Shown: one piece after another, positions 26,666 to 35,652 of the stretch
How positions within the stretch are numbered: the first letter of the stretch is position 1
How the letters are laid out: each line of letters starts with the position of its first letter
The notes under the pieces: model-generated
The model's input: the letters and a program-made list of their open reading frames with translations, nothing else
Database searches by the model: none
What the model was told of the DNA's origin: nothing
Made by a program: the position numbers and the translations under genes
Assembly (NCBI RefSeq): GCF_020171845.1
Contig: NZ_JAIVAM010000021.1
Coordinates: 1 to 42,417 of the forward strand
DNA length: 42,417 nucleotides
Direction of reading: 5' to 3'
Source: Cytobacillus kochii
Lineage (GTDB): Bacteria > Bacillota > Bacilli > Bacillales > Cytobacillaceae

Positions 26666-27540
26666 AAATATTTCCCCCTATCTCTCTCTAATAACTAATG
26701 CAATAATGCTTTTCTATTATACTAATATCCACTTTTAGAACATCCATGTATTTATTGGCATTTTTGCACTCAATTTATTATTTTGGACATATTAAGCCGC
26801 ATATTCAGAAGCCTTTATATTACTTATCGGCATTTCATTAATAAAATTTACAGTTTTTACATTATTCTATAAAAATAACTCTTATGATAAAGACACTCAC
26901 CCATCTTTTTAGTTATATGTATTGCTCAATTCATGTCGAGATTAGTTTTGCACTTTAACCAATTGGACGATTATAAAAAAATCCCGATTTCACCTTACCG
27001 GATTGCTGAAGAAAAATGTTGGAGTAAAAAGAAGAACTTGTTCTGCTGCTACAAAAACGCTTAATAAACTTAGGAGGATGATTGAGGCTATAAAAAATAC
27101 TGAAGAAGTTGATCAACAAGAAATGAAATAGAGCCTCCTCAAAGTTCAGTGAACCTTTGAAAAGCCTTAATCCTTATTGTTAGCATTGCTATCGTATCAT
27201 ACTTACGAAACCTTATTTACCAAATTTGAGGGCAGATTAAATCATTCCACCTGTGCGTTATCGTTTAATAAAATATTATATTTCACTGCATTTGATTTAT
27301 AAAATTTAAACTTTATATTTACTTCCTTTGATATGTTAAAAGTAGTAAAAAATGGTCATTTATTTAAATCTCACTTCCAACTTCCGTTCATACCTTAAAC
27401 AGTACAACATTTTAAGTACCAGTCTATTCTACTTTTACCTAACGAGAATGATATGAAAACTTTGTACCTATATCGTGATATTAGCACAAACAGATTATCT
27501 TTTTGATTATATCTTATAGTATTAACCTATATAGTAAGGG
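26666..27540. other. Long AT-rich intergenic region with a possible gene remnant
   Basis: About 875 bases without a sound gene. At 27,003-27,131 (+) a 43-codon frame (LLKKNVGVKRRTCSAATKTL and on, ending DQQEMK) precedes a stop. It has no good start or ribosome site and looks like the 3' end of a decayed small gene. The last 200 bases are very AT-rich and must hold the promoter of the collagen-like gene; I could not identify a certain sigma-E or sigma-K site. Confidence 0.4.
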
Positions 27541-28854
<1,314 letters not shown>

Positions 28855-28880
28855 TATAGTTGACTTAGATAATAATAATA

Positions 28881-28917
28881 AATTAAGACCACCTTTTTAA
28901 AAGTGGTCTTAATTACT
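28881..28917 (+). terminator. Terminator of the collagen-like gene
   Basis: A 12-bp stem AATTAAGACCAC/GTGGTCTTAATT followed by ACTTTT. It is 27 bases after the stop codon. Confidence 0.78.
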
Positions 28918-29091
28918 TTTCATATGCTGGTTCTTCCTTCTTCCCCACTCACATAACCTTTTTTATCGGAATTACGACAAAGCAAACGTTACAACTCGTC
29001 ATCTTATTTAATTAACTATCTGTATATCTTCTGTTTACTTGAAACCTTTCTATAAATACAATCGTAACTATTTATAAAGAGGTGATAAAAA

Positions 29092-29289
29092 GTGAATACA
29101 CCAGACAAAAAATGTGCTCAATGTGAAGGAACATCATTTGCCCAAGGAAGTGACTACATAAATATCCGACCATTAGATAAAAAATATACAATTGGTTCTG
29201 AAAAAATTTATACTTTCTGCTTAGATTGCGGGGAGGTACTATCAATTAAGATTTCGAATCCAAGTAAATTTAAAGCTTGGGTTTTTTAG
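29092..29289 (+). CDS. Small zinc-ribbon protein
   Basis: A protein of 65 aa with two CxxC pairs (CAQC near the N-terminus and CLDC at about residue 44) that should bind one zinc ion as a ribbon. Between them is a short beta-rich stretch (INIRPLDKKYTIGSEKIYTF). Similar tiny proteins are common in Bacillaceae, sometimes misnamed TFIIIB-like; their role is unknown. Start: GTG at 29,092 with AGAGGTGAT a few bases before. A terminator follows at once. It is the last intact gene before the mobile-element remnants. Confidence 0.7.
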   Translation: MNTPDKKCAQCEGTSFAQGSDYINIRPLDKKYTIGSEKIYTFCLDCGEVLSIKISNPSKFKAWVF

Positions 29290-29310
29290 CACCTTAAATG
29301 GTGCTTTTTA
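29288..29310 (+). terminator. Terminator after the zinc-ribbon gene
   Basis: The stem AGCACC/GGTGCT with a TTAAAT loop, then TTTTTATA. It overlaps the stop region of the gene. Confidence 0.78.
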
Positions 29311-29630
29311 TACGACGTTTCCTACCTTTTGTTTAATAAATATTCCGCCTCTTTGTTTAGATACTTTCAGGATTCAGGAGATAAATACGATCAATATTTT
29401 ATTCTTATATTTATTAGAGAAGGAAATGTAAAAGATATGGAGAGGTTGGCATACTACGCCATTCCAACAGCCAATGGTCGATTCAAGTAGAATGCAGAGA
29501 TTTTGGCTTTGTATGTATAAAATATCTTCGCATATTGCATATGTTGAACCTTGGTGCACGAAAGTTTTCCCTGTAAAATAACCACCTGCATCACGCATGC
29601 CTTCAATAAAATAAACGACAAATTTCTAAT
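29311..29630. other. Region without a supportable gene
   Basis: A 74-codon minus-strand frame at 29,374-29,598 (MRDAGGYFTGKTFVHQGSTY and on) has no ribosome site and a composition unlike a folded protein in its second half. It may be the start of another decayed phage gene, adjoining the broken gene at 29,631-29,964. Nothing else was seen. Confidence 0.35.
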
Positions 29631-29964
29631 TTAGGAACCTCCCTTACTCTTGTGTTTCCATTTCATTTTAAGAGCCTTATAGAAACAAGAACCGCAAACT
29701 ATGTTTTTATCCAATAACTTCGGCCAAGGTAGCACCCTACCTTTTTACGTGGTTCTCTAGTTTCTTTTCCGCACTTTTCATAATCGACATATACAATTTT
29801 ATCGGCATTATATGAAGGGCTAAACTAAATTCAACAAACACCTCAAAATCTCGCACGCAGTTTTCACATTCATGATCGAATTAATTATCGCTTGGTAAAT
29901 CAACCGTACCCTCAGACATATCATTTCCATGTTCGCAGTAAGGGCATTCAACTGTATCAATCAT
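29631..29964 (-). pseudogene. Decayed phage-type zinc-ribbon protein
   Basis: The ATG at 29,964 follows AGGATG and reads MIDTVECPYCEHGNDMSEGT, then meets TAA. Beyond the stop the same frame gives FDHECENCVRDFEV. Shifting by one gives DKIVYVDYEKCGKETREPRK, and a second shift gives VCGSCFYKALKMKWKHK up to the stop at 29,631. The four cysteine pairs show an original protein of about 110 aa with two zinc knuckles, like small nucleic-acid-related proteins of Bacillus phages. One nonsense change and at least two frameshifts make it a pseudogene. Confidence 0.72.
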
Positions 29965-29974
29965 AACTTTACAT

Positions 29975-29996
29975 CCTAGTAAACTTAATAATTCTT
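29975..29996 (-). repeat. 22-bp leader repeat, copy 1
   Basis: Minus-strand AAGAATTATTAAGTTTACTA plus GG ends in the Shine-Dalgarno of the zinc-ribbon pseudogene. The identical 22 bases occur at 30,421-30,442 before the 66-aa gene. Both could be the 3' end of a lost upstream gene (the frame reads ELLSLLG). Confidence 0.7.
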
Positions 29997-30068
29997 TTGT
30001 ATAAAAAAATGAACTAAATTTGCTTTTCATTCGTCTAACTATCTATTCAAAATAAAGGGGTGAATCAA

Positions 30069-30155
30069 ATGGATGAAAGTCATATTCTCTCTGTAGTTGC
30101 AATTGCTTGTGCTCTGTTCGCTATTTACTACGATCGAAATAAGAAGAAAAATTAA
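30069..30155 (+). CDS. Small membrane peptide, 28 aa
   Basis: The ATG at 30,069 lies seven bases after AAAGGGGTGA and opens 28 codons. They encode one hydrophobic segment (HILSVVAIACALFAIYY) followed by a positive tail DRNKKKN, the layout of a single-span membrane peptide with its C-terminus inside. A terminator hairpin begins four bases after the stop. The size is similar to phage-borne micro-proteins. The function is unknown. Confidence 0.6.
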   Translation: MDESHILSVVAIACALFAIYYDRNKKKN

Positions 30156-30158
30156 CTT

Positions 30159-30185
30159 GCACCTATGTTAGGTGCTTATTCTTTT
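30159..30185 (+). terminator. Terminator after the 28-aa gene
   Basis: The stem GCACCT/AGGTGC with an ATGTT loop, then TTATTCTTTTC. Confidence 0.6.
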
Positions 30186-30210
30186 CTTAGAAATACAATT
30201 ACTCTTTTAT

Positions 30211-30411
30211 TCACTTGTTTTGAATATATTTTTTATAATGTGTAAATGTCTGATTTATCCAATCCGGATTAATACATATTCTTTCTAATACTTTTGCGAC
30301 TTCTTCATCTGTTATTGGCGGTGCACCCAAATCCATGGCAGCATCATTATTTAATTCTCTTATAGCTATTCTTAATTGGTTATCCCTTTTCTTTTTAAAT
30401 CTTTTTTTCAA
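30211..30411 (-). CDS. Hypothetical 66-aa protein of phage type
   Basis: A protein of 66 aa starting at TTG 30,411, with AGGGG seven bases before it. It has a basic N-terminus (KKRFKKKRDNQLRIAI) and a well-formed remainder (RELNNDAAMDLGAPPITDEE, then VAKVLERICINPDWINQTF). It looks like a folded small helical protein, but I know no function for the family. Its leader contains the 22-bp repeat shared with the phage zinc-ribbon pseudogene, so it probably belongs to the same lost prophage. Confidence 0.6.
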   Translation of the reverse strand: MKKRFKKKRDNQLRIAIRELNNDAAMDLGAPPITDEEVAKVLERICINPDWINQTFTHYKKYIQNK

Positions 30412-30420
30412 TAGAATTCC

Positions 30421-30442
30421 CCTAGTAAACTTAATAATTCTT
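30421..30442 (-). repeat. 22-bp leader repeat, copy 2
   Basis: Identical to 29,975-29,996. It ends in the GG of the Shine-Dalgarno site of the 66-aa gene. Confidence 0.7.
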
Positions 30443-30515
30443 GTAATTCAATGTGAAACCATCCTTAACCTAATTCGTAAATTAAATTATCTTCCATAAT
30501 TTAGTGGTGACATTA

Positions 30516-31332
30516 ATGTACGAATACAATTTTGTTAAAGTTGAACTTAGTACCTGGAGCAGCAAACCCAAAGAATACTATCAGGATATTATTAACAAAT
30601 ACGCATCTAATGGATGGAGATTTGTTCAAATATTTGCTCCATCAATAAAAGGTTACGGTTACCGTCGTATTCGGGATGAGCTAGTGAATCGTGGGAAAAA
30701 AGTAAATCATAAGAAGGTTCAACGAATCATGAAAGAGCTGGGTTTAAAATGCCTAGTGCGGATGAAAAAACATAAATCTTATAAAGGCACAGTCGGTAAA
30801 ATAGCGCCAAATCATTTAGACCGTCAATTTAGTGAGGACGCACCGAATGAAAAATGGGTAACAGATATTACAGAATTCAAGCTATTTGGTGGAAAAGCTG
30901 TATCTATCGCCTGTATTAGATTTATTTAATGGGGAAATTATTACGTATACCATCGGTTCTCGACCAACGTATTCATTAGTTTCGGACATGTTAGAAAAAG
31001 CATTAGAATCCTTATCAGAAAGGCATCAATTACTCATGCATTCCGACCAAGAATGGCATTATCAAATGAAACAATATCGCAACTTGCTTCAAGCAAAAGA
31101 GATTAAACAGAGTATGTCACGTAAAGGTAACTGTTACGATAACTCTGTAATGGAAAAATTCTTTGGGATACTGAAGTCAGAATTCCTTTATTTTAAGGAA
31201 TTTGAAAGTGTGAACCACTTTAAACTAGAATTAGAAAAATATATAGAATACTATAATAGGAAACGCTTAAAGGGAAAATTGAAAATGAGTCCGGTACAAT
31301 ACCGAACTCATTTTGAACAAGTTGCCTCATGA
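30516..31332 (+). pseudogene. DUF4177 gene fused to a truncated, frameshifted IS150-type transposase
   Basis: The ATG at 30,516 begins [20 protein letters not shown] and continues through [18 protein letters not shown], the N-terminal part of a DUF4177 protein. At the triplet GYG (30,651-30,659) it passes without a frame break into an IS3-family Orf[14 protein letters not shown], then [14 protein letters not shown] with the first catalytic Asp. Near 30,890 the frame is lost. The next frame ([43 protein letters not shown]) holds the other two catalytic acids and runs to 31,332. The DUF4177 C-terminus and the transposase N-terminus are both missing, so neither gene works. Confidence 0.82.
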
Positions 31333-31360
31333 AATAACTGTGTCTAACTTTTAGGGGTCA
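30651..31360 (+). mobile_element. IS150-group (IS3 family) remnant, left end missing
   Basis: The right terminal repeat, read inward, is TGACCCCTAAAAGTTAGACA (31,341-31,360), eight bases after the transposase stop. The left repeat, OrfA and the first part of OrfB are absent; the element is joined to the DUF4177 gene instead. It cannot transpose. Confidence 0.8.
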
Positions 31361-31383
31361 CTATAACTTTTCTTTTTTAAAAT

Positions 31384-32130
31384 TCAAAGCCCTTTCATAC
31401 TATAACCGTAAACTTCAAAATCTTCTTTATAAAGCTCTTCAACTAATTGCATTGCTTCAGCATCATATAGACTCTCATAACTAGGCAAGTCTCCATCAAA
31501 TTCCAATGGTATTTTTGTTTCTGCATGTCTCCCACCATCCTTCATATAATTTAGAAAATGGTGTGGAGATTTTGATAAATCTTTTATAGGAGATTTTGGA
31601 AGGTTGAATCTCTTTTCTATTTTTTTCAATTCTGATTTAAGGTCCTCTAATTTAACATAATGATTTATTAACTCTTCTTCCCCTTGTACATACTGCTGTG
31701 AAATATGAGTATCTATTTGACCTGGTTGCACACCTATTTCTTTAATATAATATAAAAACTCCTTAAACGATAGGCCAGTGGTGATTTTCGGATTTAAGTT
31801 AACATTTTCAACCGTTCCAATTAGTGTAGCGTAAAACGAGCTAACAGCTCTTTTATATGGATTCCTAACGAGTTTATATATGGTTTTTTGGTTAGACAAT
31901 AGACTATTGACTAGTTCCTCTCTGTAAAATTGATCTTGAATTTTGGATCTATAGGTATGAATCCACTTGTCCATATTTAACGCTTCAGATAGTTCTCCTG
32001 ACTGATAATAAAACCATTTCATTATAGTTGTACAACCTGATTTTGGTGACCAATAAAATATAATAGGTAAATTCTTATTATATAGAGGCATTCCCTTCCT
32101 AAATGTTTGGATTATTTCATTATTATTCAT
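31384..32130 (-). CDS. Sulfotransferase family protein
   Basis: A protein of 248 aa with the two PAPS-binding motifs of carbohydrate-type sulfotransferases. These are the 5'-phosphosulfate loop SPKSGCTTIMKWF near residue 31 and the 3'-phosphate site LVRNPYKRAVSSFYA near residue 97. Such enzymes move sulfate from PAPS to a sugar hydroxyl. No signal peptide or membrane anchor is seen, so it acts in the cytoplasm, perhaps on a surface-glycan precursor. The ATG at 32,130 has AAAGGAGAG nine bases before it. It is a lone gene among phage and IS debris, probably acquired by transfer; no glycan genes adjoin. Confidence 0.8.
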   Translation of the reverse strand: MNNNEIIQTFRKGMPLYNKNLPIIFYWSPKSGCTTIMKWFYYQSGELSEALNMDKWIHTYRSKIQDQFYREELVNSLLSNQKTIYKLVRNPYKRAVSSFYATLIGTVENVNLNPKITTGLSFKEFLYYIKEIGVQPGQIDTHISQQYVQGEEELINHYVKLEDLKSELKKIEKRFNLPKSPIKDLSKSPHHFLNYMKDGGRHAETKIPLEFDGDLPSYESLYDAEAMQLVEELYKEDFEVYGYSMKGL

Positions 32131-32288
32131 TTTCAGTTTCTCTCCTTTTATCACCATTTAACATATAATATGAAAAAACCTAAAATTTGAAATGTGCAAA
32201 TACCTTTAAATTAGAAAAATGTATATTTTTAAAAAAGGTACATATTTAATAATTATTGATAGGTTTATTAAGGAGTTGAAGATATTTG

Positions 32289-32459
32289 ATGACTTGGGAA
32301 ATGCTCAAAGTATCCATTCAGGGTGATTATTGGTATTCAGAAACCTTAGGATATACAATTACTCATACTACAAAGGGTTTCGTTTCTTCTAATTCGCAAT
32401 TTACAATTAAAGTTTCGAATAAATTCTTAAGAGCTACTGATTGGAGAAAAATAAATTAA
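32289..32459 (+). CDS. Hypothetical 56-aa protein
   Basis: A frame of 56 codons from ATG 32,289 to TAA 32,459, reading MTWEMLKVSIQGDYWYSETL and YTITHTTKGFVSSNSQFTIK. AAGGAG lies 14 bases before the ATG, somewhat far; a start at the second Met is possible. The predicted protein is beta-rich without cysteines. I do not recognise it. It may be a small phage-derived gene or a fragment. Confidence 0.45.
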   Translation: MTWEMLKVSIQGDYWYSETLGYTITHTTKGFVSSNSQFTIKVSNKFLRATDWRKIN

Positions 32460-32498
32460 ATTTACAATAATTCCATCATACTTCTGAAGGACTTGTTA

Positions 32499-32745
32499 TT
32501 ACTCAACTCTTAAACTCTCACCAACATAAATCGTGTAATTTTTATCTAGATCGTTCCAGTTTTTAATTTGCTTAATAGTGCTACCATACTTTTTTGCTAG
32601 TTCCGATACAGTTTCACCTTTTTTCACAGTATGATAAGTGGCACCAGAATTAAAATTTAATTTGCTACCTATTTGCAATGCATCTACATCAATGCTAGGG
32701 TTAAGCTTTTTAAGATTATTAACACTTGTGTGTTAGTAGCAATCC
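32499..32745 (-). pseudogene. C-terminal LysM part of a phage lysin (fragment)
   Basis: The minus strand encodes VNNLKKLNPSIDVDALQIGS, then YHTVKKGETVSELAKKYGST and a stop at 32,499, the end of one LysM domain and a complete second one. The frame breaks near 32,728 (the residues ATNT lie in another frame). The catalytic domain is gone; further upstream the sequence belongs to a phage tail protein, so a deletion has joined the two. LysM domains bind peptidoglycan. Confidence 0.7.
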
Positions 32746-33538
32746 CTGCAAAATACCCCTTATATCCTCTCGCATTACGGTATACCGGTACCAGAAGAAC
32801 CACCCACATATCCCTTGTTAACAAACCTTGTTTCATCATCTGACCCTATATAAGCATTAGTTGAATTAGTGCTGAAACCAAAACCATAAATTACATTACA
32901 GAAGCTCGTAAATCACGGTATACCACTGATCCGTCAGCTTGCATAAACGCTGAACTTGTTATTCTTACTTCTCGATCTGTTCCGATATATCCGTTATATC
33001 CCGGTCCAAAACGGAATCCATGAGCCCTGATAGTTCTGTAACTGTAATTCTCTGCAACACCATCTGATGGAGTACTTGAAATATTAACCACCCTGACTTA
33101 ATTAGTTGATTCCGGAGCCAAATAGACATTAGAATTACTTGTGCCTAGAGCTGCACTTGTTACTAGTAATCTATCAACACTAAATCGTTGAGAACCGCCT
33201 GAATTATATCCAAACAGACCGTCAGGATTAACATTTACATATTGCCCATTAGACTGTGCAAGACGGACATTCTCGCCAATGATTTCTAAACTAGTTAGAC
33301 CATCCGATGAACGGAACTTAGCTCCATACACGTCAATACCTCTCAATGCACCTACATTGATACGGTTAGCGTACACGCTTGCAATTTTAGCAGCTGTTAC
33401 AGCTAAATCATCAATTTGAGCAGTACCAATAATGGCATCTTGTAATTTTGCACGTGTAATAGACGCATTTGCTAATGCGCCATTCTGAGCTGTTATACTA
33501 TTGGCAGCCATTAAGTTTGCGGTAATTGAACCATCCAC
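32746..33538 (-). pseudogene. Phage tail/minor structural protein, C-terminal fragment, broken
   Basis: From 33,538 the frame reads SITANLMAANSITAQNGALA and AQIDDLAVTAAKIASVYANR, typical of tail-associated phage proteins. It continues to PESTN and stops at TAA 33,098-33,100. Beyond that stop the same frame goes on (VRVVNISSTPSDGVAENYSY), so a single nonsense change interrupts it. After another stop at 32,891 a shifted frame gives GFGFSTNSTNAYIGSDDETR, a diverged copy of the preceding GFRFGPGYNGYIGTDREVRI. The 5' part is missing at the junction with the integrase remnant near 33,540. Confidence 0.78.
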
Positions 33539-33540
33539 AA

Positions 33541-34348
33541 TTAAGGCTGCATTGGGAAAAAATTTATAAACCCTATACTAAAACAACAATTGAAGGAGTC
33601 CATACAACAGCAGGGATGATTTTTAAATATGCAATAAAGGATAAAATGAGAGTCGATAACCCGAAGATATTGAAAATGATTCAATTAAAGATAAATATTT
33701 GGAGCATGGGGAGTTAACAGAATTTCTAAATGCGGTGAAAGAGTATGGGATGGAGTTTGATCTAGAACGATTCTATTTGCTAGCATTTTCGGTAATGCGT
33801 TCTGGAGATTTATGTGCTCTTAAATGGACAGATATCAACTTTGATACAAACGAAATCCGTATAACGAAAACTATTTATAATCCTAACAATAACATGCACA
33901 ATTACGAATTGACCCCTCCGAAGACAAAAGGTTCGATCCGAACATTCGTAATGGATGAAGCCATTATGAAGTTAAAAGTTCATAAAGCAAAGCAAAATAA
34001 AATTAGACTCCAAAAAAGAAATGATTCAAATTATCATGATGGAAATTTTGTATTCTGTCGAAAAAATGGGTATCCATTTATTCAAATCTTATCAATAGAA
34101 TGAATCTCATATTAAAGACAACAACTATCACCAAGCCGGCTATACCACACATCTTTCGCCATACTCATATTTCTATGTTAGCCGAGGCAGAAATTGATTT
34201 AGCAACTATTATGAAAAGGGTTGATCATGATGACGAAAAAACGACATTGAAAATTTATACACATATTACAGAAAAGATGAAAAGAAATGCAAATGAGAAG
34301 ATAAGCAACTACTTTAGCGAGGTTTTAAATAACGTAAAAATGCAATAA
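33541..34348 (+). pseudogene. Tyrosine recombinase (phage integrase), broken
   Basis: Three consecutive frames make up an XerC/phage-type integrase without its N-terminus. The first, 33,553-33,717 (YKPYTKTTIEGVHTTAGMIF), is the core-binding domain. The second, 33,699-34,103, is the first half of the catalytic domain with the first Arg in MRSGDLCALKW. The third, 34,100-34,348, has HIFRHTHIS and the nucleophile Tyr in KIYTHI. There are frameshifts near 33,690 and 34,080 and a deletion around the linker. In KRVDHDDEKT an Asp replaces the usual Gly. It points toward the candidate attachment site at 34,431. Confidence 0.85.
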
Positions 34349-34371
34349 ATGTGAATGAAAAGTGATTTGAT

Positions 34372-34403
34372 AAAAAAAAGAAGGCTGAATAAACAGCCTT
34401 CTT
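34372..34403 (-). terminator. Terminator, probably that of groEL
   Basis: A perfect 10-bp stem AAGAAGGCTG/CAGCCTTCTT, followed by eight T residues on the minus strand. It lies about 30 bases downstream (minus strand) of the GroEL-like 3' end at 34,431-34,453. It may also end the integrase transcript on the plus strand. Confidence 0.8.
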
Positions 34404-34430
34404 CCTTTGATATATAAGGGTTTATATGAT

Positions 34431-34453
34431 GTTTATTACATCATGCCGCCCAT
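34431..34453 (-). other. Candidate attachment site: groEL 3'-end sequence
   Basis: The minus strand reads ATGGGCGGCATGATGTAA followed by TAAAC, i.e. Met-Gly-Gly-Met-Met-stop, the conserved C-terminus of GroEL. No GroEL coding sequence precedes it: to the right are prophage genes. A short copy of a conserved gene end, next to an integrase relic and a terminator, is the hallmark of an att site. The rest of groEL is predicted beyond the right edge of the window, at the other end of the prophage. Confidence 0.65.
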
Positions 34454-34485
34454 TATAGCATAAACTGTTATATCTTTAACTTTAG

Positions 34486-34788
34486 TTAACACAGTGGCTT
34501 TATATCAAAGTTTTCCTCTATTGCTAATGTAACATCATTAACATTAAATTCTATTTTTTTATCTCCTTTCGTTACCTTATTGTTACCCATTTTTGTTACC
34601 CGGTTAAATGTCCGGGTTTTTTTATTCCATTTAATTAAATCTTCTCTTAATACTCTTTTTGTTTTACCGATACAAATAACTGGTAGTTCTTTTAGTTCCA
34701 GAATCTTAGTCGCTTCAGAAATTGGAATCTTTAAATATTTTTGAATGTCATTAGCGTTTAGCGTTTTTGGTAACTGAGGTTCTGGCAT
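34486..34788 (-). CDS. Excisionase-like helix-turn-helix protein
   Basis: A protein of 100 aa. Residues about 9-55 (TLNANDIQKYLKIPISEATK, then ELPVICIGKTKRVLREDLIKW) match the winged-helix of the excisionase/MerR-like DNA-binding family. The C-terminal half (NNKVTKGDKKIEFNVNDVTL) is not recognisable. The position, the first gene inside the candidate attachment site, fits an excision or regulatory factor. Start: ATG at 34,788 with AAAGGAGAG seven bases before. It is divergent from the XRE regulator that follows, sharing a promoter region of about 75 bases. Confidence 0.6.
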   Translation of the reverse strand: MPEPQLPKTLNANDIQKYLKIPISEATKILELKELPVICIGKTKRVLREDLIKWNKKTRTFNRVTKMGNNKVTKGDKKIEFNVNDVTLAIEENFDIKPLC

Positions 34789-34808
34789 TTTTTTCTCTCC
34801 TTTGTCAT

Positions 34809-34837
34809 TTGAATCCTTACCTATACAAAGCTATAAT
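34809..34837 (+). promoter_or_regulatory. Sigma-A promoter of the XRE gene
   Basis: TTGAAT (34,809-34,814), a 17-bp spacer and a perfect TATAAT (34,832-34,837), 28 bases before the start codon at 34,865. Confidence 0.72.
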
Positions 34838-34864
34838 TTAAGCAACTATATAAGGAGGTTAGCT

Positions 34865-35092
34865 ATGGCTCTCCGTAAAGGGAGATGCCGTTTGTATGAA
34901 CTTCTAGGTGATATGAATCAAGCTGACTTCGCCCGTAGAATGAAAGTAGCAGAATCTACTGTTTCTAGATGGATAAATAACAAGCGAGAAATGTCCTATG
35001 AAAATGCTGTACAAGCATCAATCATTCTCAATTGTCATGCTGAAGATTTCTATGAATGGGTCGAAGTTGAAAAAGGCAAACGGCAAAGGTAG
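34865..35092 (+). CDS. XRE-family (Cro/CI-type) regulator
   Basis: A protein of 75 aa consisting of one helix-turn-helix of the Cro/CI type: GDMNQADFARRMKVAESTVS, then RWINNKREMSYENAVQASII. It ends with a short acidic helix. The start is the ATG at 34,865 with AAGGAGG six bases upstream; the longer frame from 34,802 would overlap the promoter. It probably controls the divergent excisionase-like gene or other prophage promoters. Confidence 0.8.
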   Translation: MALRKGRCRLYELLGDMNQADFARRMKVAESTVSRWINNKREMSYENAVQASIILNCHAEDFYEWVEVEKGKRQR

Positions 35093-35238
35093 GTGGATTT
35101 CCACCCTCCCCGGAGTAAAAGTTGCCATATAGGCAAGTATAAAACAATATATTCCTTATATCGGTATTTTTTTCAATCTTTTTCAATGGTAAAGTATTAC
35201 AATGAATTCCATCTTTTACACATCACTATTAAGCATTC

Positions 35239-35640
35239 TTAAAGTGATTTAGCTATTTCCACTAATAAATCCATCAATATAGGTAACATTTGAACGATAA
35301 TATAACCTAATCCAGCTTTCTGAATCATACTGAATCCTTTATCGGAGCTACCAATCATAATCAATAACCCTCCACCTAACATCATTACAAGTGAAATAGG
35401 ATAACTTAAAGCCTTCACAAGTTCCACCAAGGGGTCAAACGCATTCACAACCTTAGCAGTTATCACGCCATTAATCGCATTAGCAGAAGCCAATGTAACA
35501 TCCCCAAAGCTTAATGATAATAGTGCGACTCCCGCGACTACACTTACCTTCACTATAGGCTTAATGTTAATCTTCTTAGGCTCAACTTTAGGACGATTCA
35601 TAAAATCTTGGATACTCATTGTCTCAGTTCGTTTAAACAT
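35239..35640 (-). CDS. Small membrane protein, TrbC/VirB2-pilin-like in layout
   Basis: A protein of 133 aa. After a positive, proline-rich N-terminus (NRPKVEPKKINIKP) comes a hydrophobic segment ending in GDVTLASA, which could be a signal sequence. Two further hydrophobic segments follow (LSYPISLVMMLGGGLLIMIG and AGLGYIIVQMLPILMDLL). The order resembles TrbC/VirB2-type proteins of conjugation systems, but no conserved residues prove that. It overlaps no gene but follows the replication-relaxation gene by 12 bases, in one operon with the FtsK-like ATPase. The ATG at 35,640 has AAGGAG eight bases before it. Confidence 0.6.
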   Translation of the reverse strand: MFKRTETMSIQDFMNRPKVEPKKINIKPIVKVSVVAGVALLSLSFGDVTLASANAINGVITAKVVNAFDPLVELVKALSYPISLVMMLGGGLLIMIGSSDKGFSMIQKAGLGYIIVQMLPILMDLLVEIAKSL

Positions 35641-35652
35641 GATGACCACTCC

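Noticed and set aside
29374..29598. 74-codon minus-strand frame
   Set aside because: No ribosome site and no recognisable domain; possibly part of a decayed phage gene, but not supportable as a CDS.
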